From JASFHF01 sp050123335 (GTDB lineage Bacteria; Pseudomonadota; Gammaproteobacteria; UBA12402), in the NCBI GenBank assembly GCA_050123335.1, contig JASFHH010000032.1:1-18020 (forward strand): a stretch of DNA of 18,020 nt, read 5' to 3'. Position 1 is the first letter of the stretch. Each line of letters starts with the position of its first letter. Both the position numbers and the translations under genes were made by a program. Below, piece by piece: positions 1 to 6,859 of the stretch. The notes under the pieces were generated by a model, which did not search any database, was not told where the DNA came from, and saw only the letters and a program-made list of their open reading frames with translations.

Positions 1-468
1 ACAGAAAATTTGTTTCGCTTTTTTACCTTTTAGATTAATGGGCTTAAGAATGCGACATATCTTATTCGTAGTTTTTCGCCCAAGCTGACCATAAAAATTA
101 TTCCCAAAACTGAAAACTGTGCCATCTGTGCATAAAATTAATGTATGGCTCTCTCCACAAAAAATTTGTTTCGCTTTTTTACCTTTTAGATTAATGGGCT
201 TAAGAATGCGACATATCTTATTCGTAGTTTTTCGCCCAAGCTGACCATAAAAATTATTCCCAAAACTGAAAACTGTGCCATCTATGCATAAAATTAATGT
301 ATGGCTCTCTCCACAGAAAATTTGTTTTGCTTTTTTATCTTTTAGATCAATGGGCTTAGGAATGCGGGATAACTTACCCTTAGTTTCTCGCCCAAGCTGA
401 CCATATTTATTATTCCCAAAACTAAAAACTGTGCCATCTGCGCATAAAATTAATACATGTTTCTCTCC
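1..468. repeat. 156-bp tandem repeats coding for RCC1 units
   Basis: Three consecutive 156-bp units lie at 1-156, 157-312 and 313-468, followed by a degenerate start of another (469-500). By my alignment units 1 and 2 differ at only two positions, while unit 3 differs at about 20. The period is 52 codons, so the repeats stay in frame. The array continues past the left edge. Confidence 0.9.
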
Positions 469-816
469 ACAAAAAATTTGTTTTTTAACACCAATTTTTT
501 TTAATGCTTGATATGCTGTTTTTTTAAAGGTGAAAAAAGCAGATTGTTCATTACATTCATTTTCTTTGCTTAGATGCTTATCAAGATTCGAGCAAAATTT
601 CTCATTGATTTTATTATGCTTATAATATTTCTTTTTACCATATCCAGCCAAACAAACATTTACCAAAGTTTCTGCAGTTACAAACGCAAAAATTTCCTGC
701 CCAATATCAGATACAAAACTACCATCTCCTTGCTTAAATAATTCCGATAACAATTTAAATTTTATAGTCGGCTTTTTCGATTTTTTTCCAAAAATTTTTC
801 TTATTGTTGTAAACAT
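1..816 (-). CDS. RCC1-repeat protein, 3' end outside window
   Basis: Not assigned to a named gene. I read an open frame from ATG at 814-816 to the left edge, 272 codons without a stop. The first ~110 residues are basic and match nothing I recognise. Then come RCC1-type repeats of 52 residues with the core DGTVFSFGNNxYGQLGR and a CGExHxLIL segment, typical of seven-bladed RCC1 propellers. Three full repeat units and the start of another fit in the window. In eukaryotes RCC1 is the Ran exchange factor. In Legionella, RCC1-repeat effectors such as LegG1 act on host Ran, so an effector role is possible but unproven. No signal peptide is seen. The start has only a weak Shine-Dalgarno, and a TATAAT lies just upstream (823-828). 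The protein is partial, so total repeat number is unknown. Confidence 0.85.
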   Translation of the reverse strand, partial: MFTTIRKIFGKKSKKPTIKFKLLSELFKQGDGSFVSDIGQEIFAFVTAETLVNVCLAGYGKKKYYKHNKINEKFCSNLDKHLSKENECNEQSAFFTFKKTAYQALKKIGVKKQIFCGEKHVLILCADGTVFSFGNNKYGQLGRETKGKLSRIPKPIDLKDKKAKQIFCGESHTLILCIDGTVFSFGNNFYGQLGRKTTNKICRILKPINLKGKKAKQIFCGESHTLILCTDGTVFSFGNNFYGQLGRKTTNKICRILKPINLKGKKAKQIFC

Positions 817-822
817 AATAGC

Positions 823-828
823 ATTATA
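823..828 (-). promoter_or_regulatory. -10 box of the RCC1-repeat gene
   Basis: A perfect TATAAT on the minus strand ends 7 nt before the ATG at 816. No good -35 element is visible at 16-18 nt upstream. If used, the transcript would start at or within about 2 nt of the start codon, giving a leaderless mRNA. Confidence 0.35.
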
Positions 829-942
829 GAATACATTTCTTAAGGAAATCTTAAATACGAGAAATTGAAGTTATTTTTTTCTTTGTAGGGCACAAAAATT
901 TATTGTTTAAGACATAAGTTCTTGATATACCAAAGCTTTTGG

Positions 943-970
943 CCATCCTGCGGCTTGACCGCGGCATAAC
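943..970. repeat. Partial copy of the GTCAT palindromic repeat
   Basis: The stretch CATCCTGCGGCTTGACCGCG followed by GCATAAC resembles one half of the 77-bp element at 1660-1736. It can form a short GCGG/CCGC hairpin. It lies 13 bp beyond the PAP2 stop codon and 127 bp upstream of the RCC1-gene ATG, so it may act as 3' mRNA structure, although no T-run follows. Confidence 0.6.
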
Positions 971-982
971 AATAATAAAAAT

Positions 983-1645
983 TTAGATGCGTTCACCCTT
1001 ATGATAAACCAGCCAGTAACACACCCATATCACCATCCACACCAAAGTCGCGCCAATCAAAATATCACTTAAAAAATGCCCGCCAGCCGCTAACCGTATC
1101 ATCGAAAAAAACATCCAATTTAAAGCACAAAGACTAAAAACCAAATTACGCCAAAATTTTTTGCGCCAATATATATTAATCAATACTACCAAAGCAAAAA
1201 ACGTAAATGCAGCCGATGAATCTCCAGCCACAAAAGAACAGTTGGTAGCACATTGATTACTGATAACCCACGGTCTCTGGTAAGTTAATTCACCGCCAAA
1301 GCGCACGATAGATGAAGGTCTTGGCCGCCCCCAATGATTTTTCAATACAACATTAACTAATAATCCTGGCCCTAAAGCAAAACATAAAACTAAAAACAAA
1401 GCTGGCTTAACAAGTTTTTTTCGCAATAACCAACCACAAAACAACAATAACAACAAAATTATCATCAAACCCCAAACTACCCAAGCTAAAATGTGACGCA
1501 CAACTAACATCCACGATGGCTTGAAAAACATGCCATGATGATAAAACAAAGCTGAAGTTTTAATATCAATTTGCGGAAAAATATAAAATAATAAACTAAA
1601 AAAAATGCAAAATCCGATTGCAATAATTAAGTTTTTGTAATTCAT
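983..1645 (-). CDS. PAP2-family membrane phosphatase (lipid phosphatase)
   Basis: A 220-residue polytopic membrane protein of the type-2 phosphatidic acid phosphatase family. The three family motifs are visible: K102-x6-R109-P110; S137-F-V-A-G-D142, where many members have SGH; and R184-x5-H190-x3-D194 carrying the nucleophilic histidine. The opening (FPQID around residues 23-27, then a short loop and several hydrophobic helices) resembles lipid A and polyprenyl-diphosphate phosphatases such as LpxE and LpxT. It is the last gene of a minus-strand cluster after an ArnT-like glycosyltransferase. That points to envelope lipid remodelling or recycling of a lipid carrier, but the substrate cannot be read from sequence. 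A GGGGGAA Shine-Dalgarno precedes the ATG at good spacing and abuts the palindromic repeat. The Asp in motif 2 in place of His occurs in relatives as far as I recall. Confidence 0.85.
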   Translation of the reverse strand: MNYKNLIIAIGFCIFFSLLFYIFPQIDIKTSALFYHHGMFFKPSWMLVVRHILAWVVWGLMIILLLLLFCGWLLRKKLVKPALFLVLCFALGPGLLVNVVLKNHWGRPRPSSIVRFGGELTYQRPWVISNQCATNCSFVAGDSSAAFTFFALVVLINIYWRKKFWRNLVFSLCALNWMFFSMIRLAAGGHFLSDILIGATLVWMVIWVCYWLVYHKGERI

Positions 1646-1659
1646 AACAATTCCCCCGC

Positions 1660-1736
1660 GTCATCCCGCGACTTGATCGCGGGATCCAGTAAAATCAAAA
1701 CATACTCTGGATGCCGCGGTTAAACCGCGGCATGAC
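1660..1736. repeat. 77-bp double-hairpin intergenic repeat
   Basis: The element begins GTCATCCCGCG and ends CGCGGCATGAC, so its ends are inverted repeats matching at 10 of 11 positions. Inside it, 1665-1671 pairs with 1677-1683 (CCCGCGA/TCGCGGG). Positions 1711-1721 pair with 1723-1733, an 11-bp perfect arm around one A. The inner sequences GGATCCAG and CTGGATGCC also match inversely, so the whole folds as a cruciform with two arms. It fills the gap between the GT39 and PAP2 genes. Similar GTCATCCCGCG...GGGATCC repeats are, from memory, dispersed in several host-associated proteobacteria. Confidence 0.85.
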
Positions 1737-1742
1737 AATTAC

Positions 1743-3203
1743 TCATTTTGATCTTCCCTGAAAATCAATTAAATAATATACATATATATTACGATAATTA
1801 GACCGAGGATGATTAAAACCAATCGGCTGTAATCGAATAATTTTTTTAAAACTACGCTGCATAGAATCAGACACCCCTTGATTAAATGACAACCAAATAA
1901 AATCCTGATGTTTCGCCTGATCCCATGAAGTAAATATTTCTAATTTTGCTTTATCACTATTATCCCAAATATAAACTTTATTTAACGGCAATTTGGCATA
2001 ATATACGCTTTTAGCCCAAATTTCGCGATTATTAATAACAAAATTTGCATTTGGATAACGCTTAACCAATAACTTGATTTTTTTACCAACCTGTTCCCAA
2101 CCAAAAGACGTTCGATAAACATGAGGATATTTTGAAAGCCGCATTAAATTATGTGATACCCCAAAATCAACCACGTAAAAAGCTAACATGACCAAAACAC
2201 AATAACCTAAATTTATCTTAAGCCAGCGATAAGCTTGGTTTTTTACTAAAATCGCGACAACTAAAATCGTTCCAGCTAAATATGCTGTTGCCGCCCAATT
2301 AGCATACGCACGTGAAAATAATGACTCCAAAAGAATTATAACCAACATTGGCAAGCTAAACCACCAAAGCAATCTCCACCATTTGTCCTGCCAATATTTT
2401 TTCCTAAATATACAATAAAGATAAATCGGTAAAAAGATTATCGTAAACACACCAAGCTGACTTAATAAAAAACCAACCATATTCATCGGATGCAAATTAA
2501 AACCATGAATACCAACATTATGATAAACAACATGCTTAACCGCGGCAAAACCATGCTGGATGTTCCAAATTATATTTGGTAATAATACCAACAAAATCAT
2601 CACCAACATTAAATAAAGTTTGTACGACTTGAGCTTTGGCCTTAATTCACGATCAAAAATTAAATATAAAAATAAAAATAGCAAGAAAAACAGACCTGTA
2701 TACTTAACTAATGCGCTTAAACCAACCGCCACACCTAAAAGCAACCAATAAAACAAATTTCCACGTTCCAATGCATAAATCAAAAAATACAATCCGCATA
2801 CCCAAAACATCATCATCAATGGATCAACACTAATAACAGTTGACGAAAGTACAACACTTGGCATAAAGAAAAAACTTACTGCGGTCCATCTAGCAATATC
2901 TCGATTAAAAATTTTTTTTGCAATTAAATAAAGAACATATACTGTTACCAACCAAACAATCGGCACAACACAACGCACACCGAAATAACCATTACCAAAT
3001 ATATGAGTAACTAAAGAAACAACCCAAGCAATTAATGGCGGTTTGGAATGATAGCCCCAACTTAAATGCTGAGCCCACAACCAATATTGCGCCTCATCAA
3101 CATTTAACGGCCTAAAATTAACTGTTAAATAAAATAATCTGAAAGCAGTAAAGCTAATTAAAAAATACCAAACATTGTGCAACGAAAAAATTTTTTTTAA
3201 CAT
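1743..3203 (-). CDS. ArnT-like GT39 glycosyltransferase
   Basis: A polytopic membrane glycosyltransferase of the GT-C fold, family 39 (dolichyl-P-mannose/ArnT-like), which moves a sugar from a polyprenyl-phosphate donor to an acceptor in the periplasm. Near the N terminus is the hallmark acidic loop N-V-D36-E37-A-Q-Y-W, then H-S-K-P-P-L, typical of ArnT-type enzymes. About ten or more hydrophobic segments follow, then a ~120-residue soluble C-terminal part. I place the start at the ATG at 3203 (486 aa). AGGA lies 8 nt before it, whereas the in-frame ATG at 3212 has its AGG directly adjacent. With this start it overlaps the tgt stop by 7 nt, implying translational coupling. The neighbouring PAP2 phosphatase supports a role in lipid A or other surface glycan modification. 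Donor sugar and acceptor are unknown, and calling it arnT would overreach. Confidence 0.85.
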   Translation of the reverse strand: MLKKIFSLHNVWYFLISFTAFRLFYLTVNFRPLNVDEAQYWLWAQHLSWGYHSKPPLIAWVVSLVTHIFGNGYFGVRCVVPIVWLVTVYVLYLIAKKIFNRDIARWTAVSFFFMPSVVLSSTVISVDPLMMMFWVCGLYFLIYALERGNLFYWLLLGVAVGLSALVKYTGLFFLLFLFLYLIFDRELRPKLKSYKLYLMLVMILLVLLPNIIWNIQHGFAAVKHVVYHNVGIHGFNLHPMNMVGFLLSQLGVFTIIFLPIYLYCIFRKKYWQDKWWRLLWWFSLPMLVIILLESLFSRAYANWAATAYLAGTILVVAILVKNQAYRWLKINLGYCVLVMLAFYVVDFGVSHNLMRLSKYPHVYRTSFGWEQVGKKIKLLVKRYPNANFVINNREIWAKSVYYAKLPLNKVYIWDNSDKAKLEIFTSWDQAKHQDFIWLSFNQGVSDSMQRSFKKIIRLQPIGFNHPRSNYRNIYVYYLIDFQGRSK

Positions 3204-4297
3204 TCGCCCCATCCTGTAAACAACTGTTTAACATGCTGATCCAATTCATCACATTCAATTGCATTACGTAATCCTCGCATTAAAGTTTGGTAATAATACA
3301 AATTATGGATCGTATTTAATCTAGCACCTAACATTTCCCTACAACGATCCAAATGATGCAAATATGCACGTGAAAAATTACGACAAGTATAGCAATCACA
3401 ATTCAAATCTACCGGCGCCATATCAGTTTTATAACGCGCATTACGCAAACGCAAAATTCCATGCGAAGTAAATAAATAGCCATTTCTAGCATTACGTGTC
3501 GGCATTACACAATCAAACATATCAACCCCATGTAAAACACCATTAACTAAATCTGCAGGAGTCCCTACCCCCATTAAATAACGAGGCAAAGCTCGCGGCA
3601 TTTTTGGCACTAAAAAATCGAGCGTTCTAAACATTTCTTCTTTTGGTTCACCAACTGACAGACCACCTATAGCATAACCATCAAACCCAATTTCCAACAA
3701 GCCCTGTAATGATGCTTCACGCAAATCACCATACATTCCACCTTGTACAATACCAAACAAAGCTGAAGAATTATCGCTGTGCGCAATTTTGGAACGCCGC
3801 GCCCAACGTAAAGACAATTCCATTGAGTCTTTTGCCACCTTATGCTCCGCTGGATATGGAGTACATTCATCAAACACCATTACAATATCCGACCCCAAAT
3901 CCCGCTGTACTTGCATCGAACGCTCCGGACTCAAAAATACCATATCACCATTAACCGGGGATTGAAAAGTCACTCCTTCCTCGGTAATTCTGCGCACACT
4001 GGATAAACTAAAGACCTGAAATCCACCCGAATCGGTCAAAATTGGCCCCTCCCAACCAATAAAACCATGCAGACCACCTCCTAACTTAATGATATCCGTT
4101 CCCGGTCTCAACATCAGATGATAAGTATTGCCTAAAATTATCTGTGCTCCAACCGTTTGCAGCTCCTCCGGAGATACCGCTTTGACAGTGCCATAAGTAC
4201 CAACTGGCATAAATGCCGGCGTCTCCACCACTCCGCGATTAAAAACCATTTTACCTCGCCGTGCAGCACCAATTGTCTTAATGAGTTCAAATTTCAT
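3197..4297 (-). CDS. tgt: Queuine tRNA-ribosyltransferase
   Basis: Tgt exchanges guanine 34 of GUN-anticodon tRNAs for preQ1 in queuosine synthesis. The 366-residue length is normal. The substrate-binding T-D89-S-G-G-F-Q is present, as is the nucleophile Asp262 in MFDCVMPTRNARNG. The zinc site has Cys300, Cys302 and Cys305 in CDCYTC plus His331. GGLSVGEP near 211-218 is also typical. The usual partners queA, yajC and secDF are not adjacent; instead tgt heads a cluster with GT39 and PAP2 genes. A candidate promoter (TTGTTC, 17 nt, TATAAA) lies so close that the leader would be only about 2 nt, and no clear Shine-Dalgarno is seen. The function is unlikely to be anything else. Confidence 0.98.
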   Translation of the reverse strand: MKFELIKTIGAARRGKMVFNRGVVETPAFMPVGTYGTVKAVSPEELQTVGAQIILGNTYHLMLRPGTDIIKLGGGLHGFIGWEGPILTDSGGFQVFSLSSVRRITEEGVTFQSPVNGDMVFLSPERSMQVQRDLGSDIVMVFDECTPYPAEHKVAKDSMELSLRWARRSKIAHSDNSSALFGIVQGGMYGDLREASLQGLLEIGFDGYAIGGLSVGEPKEEMFRTLDFLVPKMPRALPRYLMGVGTPADLVNGVLHGVDMFDCVMPTRNARNGYLFTSHGILRLRNARYKTDMAPVDLNCDCYTCRNFSRAYLHHLDRCREMLGARLNTIHNLYYYQTLMRGLRNAIECDELDQHVKQLFTGWGEC

Positions 4298-4305
4298 GAA
4301 ACTAG

Positions 4306-4334
4306 TTTATATCAAAATATTGACTTTTGAACAA
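4306..4334 (-). promoter_or_regulatory. Candidate tgt promoter
   Basis: On the minus strand TTGTTC (4334-4329) and TATAAA (4311-4306) are 17 nt apart. The expected start would be about 4299, next to the tgt ATG at 4297, which would make the mRNA nearly leaderless. The assignment is by consensus match only. Confidence 0.4.
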
Positions 4335-4366
4335 CTTCCATGCATATTTACACAACTTAACTGATA

Positions 4367-4395
4367 TTGCAGAAGTGAAAAATATTGGATATATG
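4367..4395 (+). promoter_or_regulatory. Candidate rpsT promoter
   Basis: TTGCAG (4367-4372) and TATATG (4390-4395) lie 17 nt apart, giving a leader of about 45 nt before the rpsT GTG. It diverges from the tgt promoter in the same 151-bp gap. Consensus match only. Confidence 0.45.
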
Positions 4396-4448
4396 AATTA
4401 ATTTTTGTGTAACATCACAATTTAACGAAATTTACTGGAGATTAAGAA

Positions 4449-4727
4449 GTGGCAAATACAAGACAGGCAAGAAAACGCGTACGACAAGCAGAAAAACATC
4501 GTGGTCATAACGCCAGTAGACGCGCCATGCTACGTACCTACATAAAAAAAGTCGTTGCTGCAATTGAGAAAAAAGACTTAGAAGTCGCTCGCGCAGCATT
4601 TAAAGAAGCAGTGCCAATCATTGACAGAGCAGCAAACAAAGGTTTAATCCACAAAAACAAAGCCGCCCGACACAAAAGCCGCTTAATTGCTCATATCAAA
4701 AAACTTGAAGCAGGCGCAGGCGAGTAA
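4449..4727 (+). CDS. rpsT: 30S ribosomal protein S20
   Basis: A 92-residue, very basic protein beginning ANTRQARKRVRQAEKHRGHN, matching the S20 N terminus that binds 16S rRNA helices during early 30S assembly. The C-terminal half has the family pattern IDRAANKGLIHKNKAARHKS. The start codon is GTG, preceded by GGAG with 8 nt spacing at 4437-4440. In E. coli, S20 represses its own translation and uses a UUG start; a weak start codon here would suit the same kind of control, which is inference. It converges on obgE with only 15 bp between the stop codons and no visible terminator, so the two transcripts probably overlap at their 3' ends. Confidence 0.97.
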   Translation: MANTRQARKRVRQAEKHRGHNASRRAMLRTYIKKVVAAIEKKDLEVARAAFKEAVPIIDRAANKGLIHKNKAARHKSRLIAHIKKLEAGAGE

Positions 4728-4742
4728 AAACCCGTCCCCCAT

Positions 4743-5744
4743 CTATTTTAAATACTCAGCAATCGCATAAATCAATTCTTGTGTGCCTCTTTTACTAATT
4801 GCTGATATCCGAAACACAGGTCCTTGCCAACCCAAGCGCTCAATTATATCCTTACAAACTTGCTCACACTCTTCATCAGCCAATAAATCGATCTTATTTA
4901 GCACCAACCAACGCGGTTTTGCTGCTAATTCAGGGCTAAACTTTTCTAATTCCTGCGAAATTTTATTTACCGCCTCAACCGGATCCGTTCCATCTAAAGG
5001 CTTTACATCAACCATATGTAACAATAATTTGGTTCGCATAACATGCTTTAAAAACTGAATCCCAAGCCCTGCGCCTTCTGCCGCCCCTTCAATAACCCCA
5101 GGAATGTCGGCAATTACAAAACTCTTATCAACCTCAATCCGCACCACACCCAAATTTGGATGCAAAGTAGTAAATGGGTAATCAGCAACTTTTGGCTTGG
5201 CCGCCGAAACTGCCCGAATCAAAGTGGATTTACCCGCATTCGGCAGACCTAGCAATCCAACGTCGGCCAACACCTTTAGCTCTAACTTTAAAGTACGTTT
5301 TTCGCCCAGCGTTCCTTTGGTGGTTTTGCGCGGAGCACGATTAGTACTGGTTTTAAAACGCGCATTACCTAAACCATGAAAGCCACCCTGAGCAACTTTT
5401 AAGACTTGCTCATGCTTAGTTACATCACCCAAAAGCTCCTCAGTATCCTGATCATAAGCCAACGTCCCCAAAGGAACTTTGATATAAAGGTTTTCACCAC
5501 TTTTTCCAGTACATTCACTACCTTCACCCGGATAACCTTTCTGCGCTTTAAACTGCCGCTTATAACGAAAATCCACCAACGTATTAAGATTTTTATCCCC
5601 AATTAAGAAAACACTACCTCCATCACCACCGTCGCCACCATTTGGACCACCAAACGGAATATATTTTTCCCGGCGAAAGCTTAGACAACCATCGCCGCCG
5701 CGACCGGCTTCTACAATAATTGTTGCTTCATCGATAAATTTCAT
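4743..5744 (-). CDS. obgE: GTPase ObgE/CgtA
   Basis: An essential ribosome-associated GTPase acting in 50S maturation and stress control. The glycine-rich Obg domain spans about 1-158, with a G-G-x-G-G-D-G-G run near 33-43. It is followed by the G domain: G1 GLPNAGKS 166-173, switch I with T192-T193, G3 DIPG 213-216, G4 NKID 283-286 and G5 SAIS 314-317. At 333 residues it lacks the long acidic C-terminal tail of E. coli ObgE. It lies downstream of rplU-rpmA, the usual order. Here, however, a 180-bp inverted repeat and a strong terminator intervene, with the terminator's U-tract ending just before the AGGAG Shine-Dalgarno (5749-5753). Expression therefore needs read-through or a promoter inside the repeat. 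Confidence 0.97.
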   Translation of the reverse strand: MKFIDEATIIVEAGRGGDGCLSFRREKYIPFGGPNGGDGGDGGSVFLIGDKNLNTLVDFRYKRQFKAQKGYPGEGSECTGKSGENLYIKVPLGTLAYDQDTEELLGDVTKHEQVLKVAQGGFHGLGNARFKTSTNRAPRKTTKGTLGEKRTLKLELKVLADVGLLGLPNAGKSTLIRAVSAAKPKVADYPFTTLHPNLGVVRIEVDKSFVIADIPGVIEGAAEGAGLGIQFLKHVMRTKLLLHMVDVKPLDGTDPVEAVNKISQELEKFSPELAAKPRWLVLNKIDLLADEECEQVCKDIIERLGWQGPVFRISAISKRGTQELIYAIAEYLK

Positions 5745-5755
5745 ATTGCTCCTAC

Positions 5756-5783
5756 AAAAAAAGCCCCATTACCGGGGCTTTTT
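5756..5783 (-). terminator. Rho-independent terminator between rpmA and obgE
   Basis: On the minus strand the stem AAAAAGCCCC/GGGGCTTTTT (5783-5774 with 5767-5758) closes a 6-nt loop and ends in seven T (5762-5756). The U-tract ends 2 nt before the obgE Shine-Dalgarno. It may partly terminate the rplU-rpmA transcript and so set obgE dosage. Confidence 0.8.
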
Positions 5784-5800
5784 AAAAAATCATAAAAACA

Positions 5801-5980
5801 TACCCATCGCGCTCTGGTTTTTCCTTTCGTAGTGCGCCAGATTGCGTTTAGAATTGAACGTTCTGATTGAGGAAAAGCGCAGGTGTAGCTAACCTACATT
5901 GAGCTTTTCCGACTAAAGAACGTTCAATTATGAATGCAAGATGGTGTGCTACGAAAGGAAAAACCAGAGCGCGACGGGTA
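5801..5980. mobile_element. 180-bp inverted-repeat (MITE-like) element
   Basis: Positions 5801-5830 and 5951-5980 are inverse copies matching at 29 of 30 positions. Pairing continues inward in weaker form to about 64 of 80, closing on a small TGTAG/CTACA hairpin near 5884-5898. The ends read TACCC...GGGTA, which would fit TA-type insertion as with IS630/mariner relatives, but no longer target duplication is visible. No credible gene is inside. It begins 5 bp after the rpmA stop codon, so the rpmA mRNA would carry a long 3' hairpin. Confidence 0.75.
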
Positions 5981-5985
5981 TTAAC

Positions 5986-6246
5986 TTATTCTGCTGCAAG
6001 AACTTCAACAACACGGCGTTTTTTTGCACCTTTGATAGCAAAACGCACCTTGCCATTAATCAACGCAAACAACGTATGATCTTTGCCAATCCCAACATTC
6101 TCACCAGCATGATATTGGGTACCGCGCTGCCGCACCAAAATAGTGCCTGCAATTACATTTTCACCACCAAAACGCTTTACCCCCAAACGTTTTGACTGAG
6201 AATCGCGACCATTACGTGTACTACCACCTGCTTTTTTATGTGCCAT
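5986..6246 (-). CDS. rpmA: 50S ribosomal protein L27
   Basis: An 86-residue protein starting MAHKKAGGSTRNGRDSQSKR, the unmistakable L27 N terminus that reaches toward the peptidyl-transferase centre. The rest (LGVKRFGGE, AGTILVRQRGT, HAGENVGIGKDHTLFA, GKVRFA) is collinear with the family and full length. A GAGG Shine-Dalgarno precedes the ATG. The gene follows rplU by 14 bp and is surely co-transcribed with it. Its 3' untranslated region is taken over by the inverted-repeat element that starts 5 bp past the stop. Confidence 0.98.
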   Translation of the reverse strand: MAHKKAGGSTRNGRDSQSKRLGVKRFGGENVIAGTILVRQRGTQYHAGENVGIGKDHTLFALINGKVRFAIKGAKKRRVVEVLAAE

Positions 6247-6260
6247 GATGTTTTCTACCT

Positions 6261-6575
6261 CTAATCTTCTTTAATATCAGTTATTTTAACGCTAGTAATA
6301 TACTGACGATGACCCATTTTTTTCATGCTATGCTTACGTCGACGAAATTTGATAACTTCAATCTTCTCAGCACGGCTTTGCTTAACTACTTCACCTAAAA
6401 CTTTTGCCCCTTCAAGATAAGGTGTACCAATTTTAATATCGCCATCTTTCGCTACCAATAACACCTGATCAAACTCAATTTTATCATTAGGCTCTTGCGC
6501 TAATTTTTCAATCTCAATGGTGTCCCCTACCGCTACCTTGCATTGCTTGCTGCCAGCTAAGATCACTGCATACAT
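6261..6575 (-). CDS. rplU: 50S ribosomal protein L21
   Basis: A 104-residue L21 beginning MYAVILAGSKQCKVAVGDTI. It has the family's C-terminal basic segment (KFRRRKHSMKKMGHRQY) and ends TDIKED. L21 binds 23S rRNA helices near L20. I place the start at the ATG at 6573-6575: GAGG lies 8 nt before it and the protein then begins as L21s do. An in-frame ATG at 6674 would add 33 unrelated residues and lies upstream of the probable promoter (6606-6634). First gene of rplU-rpmA, with obgE beyond a terminator. Confidence 0.97.
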   Translation of the reverse strand: MYAVILAGSKQCKVAVGDTIEIEKLAQEPNDKIEFDQVLLVAKDGDIKIGTPYLEGAKVLGEVVKQSRAEKIEVIKFRRRKHSMKKMGHRQYITSVKITDIKED

Positions 6576-6605
6576 GTACATCACCTCAAATAAATAAGAT
6601 CGTGC

Positions 6606-6634
6606 ATCATAGCATGAAGGTATGTTTCCTGCAA
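6606..6634 (-). promoter_or_regulatory. rplU promoter
   Basis: TTGCAG (6634-6629), a 17-nt spacer and TATGAT (6611-6606) on the minus strand make a good sigma-70 match, with a leader of about 25 nt. A perfect 14-bp palindrome, GAAGCTTAAGCTTC (6635-6648), abuts the -35 box and could be a regulator site. Confidence 0.65.
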
Positions 6635-6658
6635 GAAGCTTAAGCTTCAGCCTAATCC

Positions 6659-6687
6659 TTGACAGATTACCCATCTCTACTTAGGAT
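6659..6687 (+). promoter_or_regulatory. tRNA-Pro promoter
   Basis: Consensus TTGACA (6659-6664), a 17-nt spacer and TAGGAT (6682-6687). The predicted start near 6694 is about 6 nt before the mature tRNA end. This is the best promoter match in the window and diverges from the rplU promoter. Confidence 0.7.
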
Positions 6688-6699
6688 AACACTCATTAT

Positions 6700-6776
6700 C
6701 GGAGTGTAGCTCAGCTTGGTAGAGCACTGCCTTCGGGAGGCAGGGGTCGGAGGTTCGAATCCTCTCACTCCGACCA
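6700..6776 (+). tRNA. tRNA-Pro (anticodon CGG)
   Basis: A 77-nt cloverleaf. The acceptor stem pairs CGGAGTG with CACTCCG. The anticodon arm is CTGCC-TTCGGGA-GGCAG with anticodon CGG (codon CCG). The T arm contains GGTTCGAATCC, and a discriminator A is followed by an encoded CCA. It closely resembles E. coli proK. No clear terminator follows. Confidence 0.95.
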
Positions 6777-6859
6777 GTAAAATCAAAGAGTTATGCTTTT
6801 TAGAATTTCCATGGTATTATATTTATTATTGCTAAAATACTAATCACAAGGAAATGATT

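Noticed and set aside
1..500. CRISPR-like array
   Set aside because: The 156-bp units are coding in frame, without separate spacers, and translate to RCC1 propeller repeats.
5941..6195. Plus-strand frame across the inverted repeat and rpmA
   Set aside because: It is antisense to the conserved L27 codons and begins inside the repeat.
6576..6674. 33-residue N-terminal extension of L21
   Set aside because: The upstream ATG lies before the probable rplU promoter, lacks a Shine-Dalgarno, and the added residues are unlike L21.
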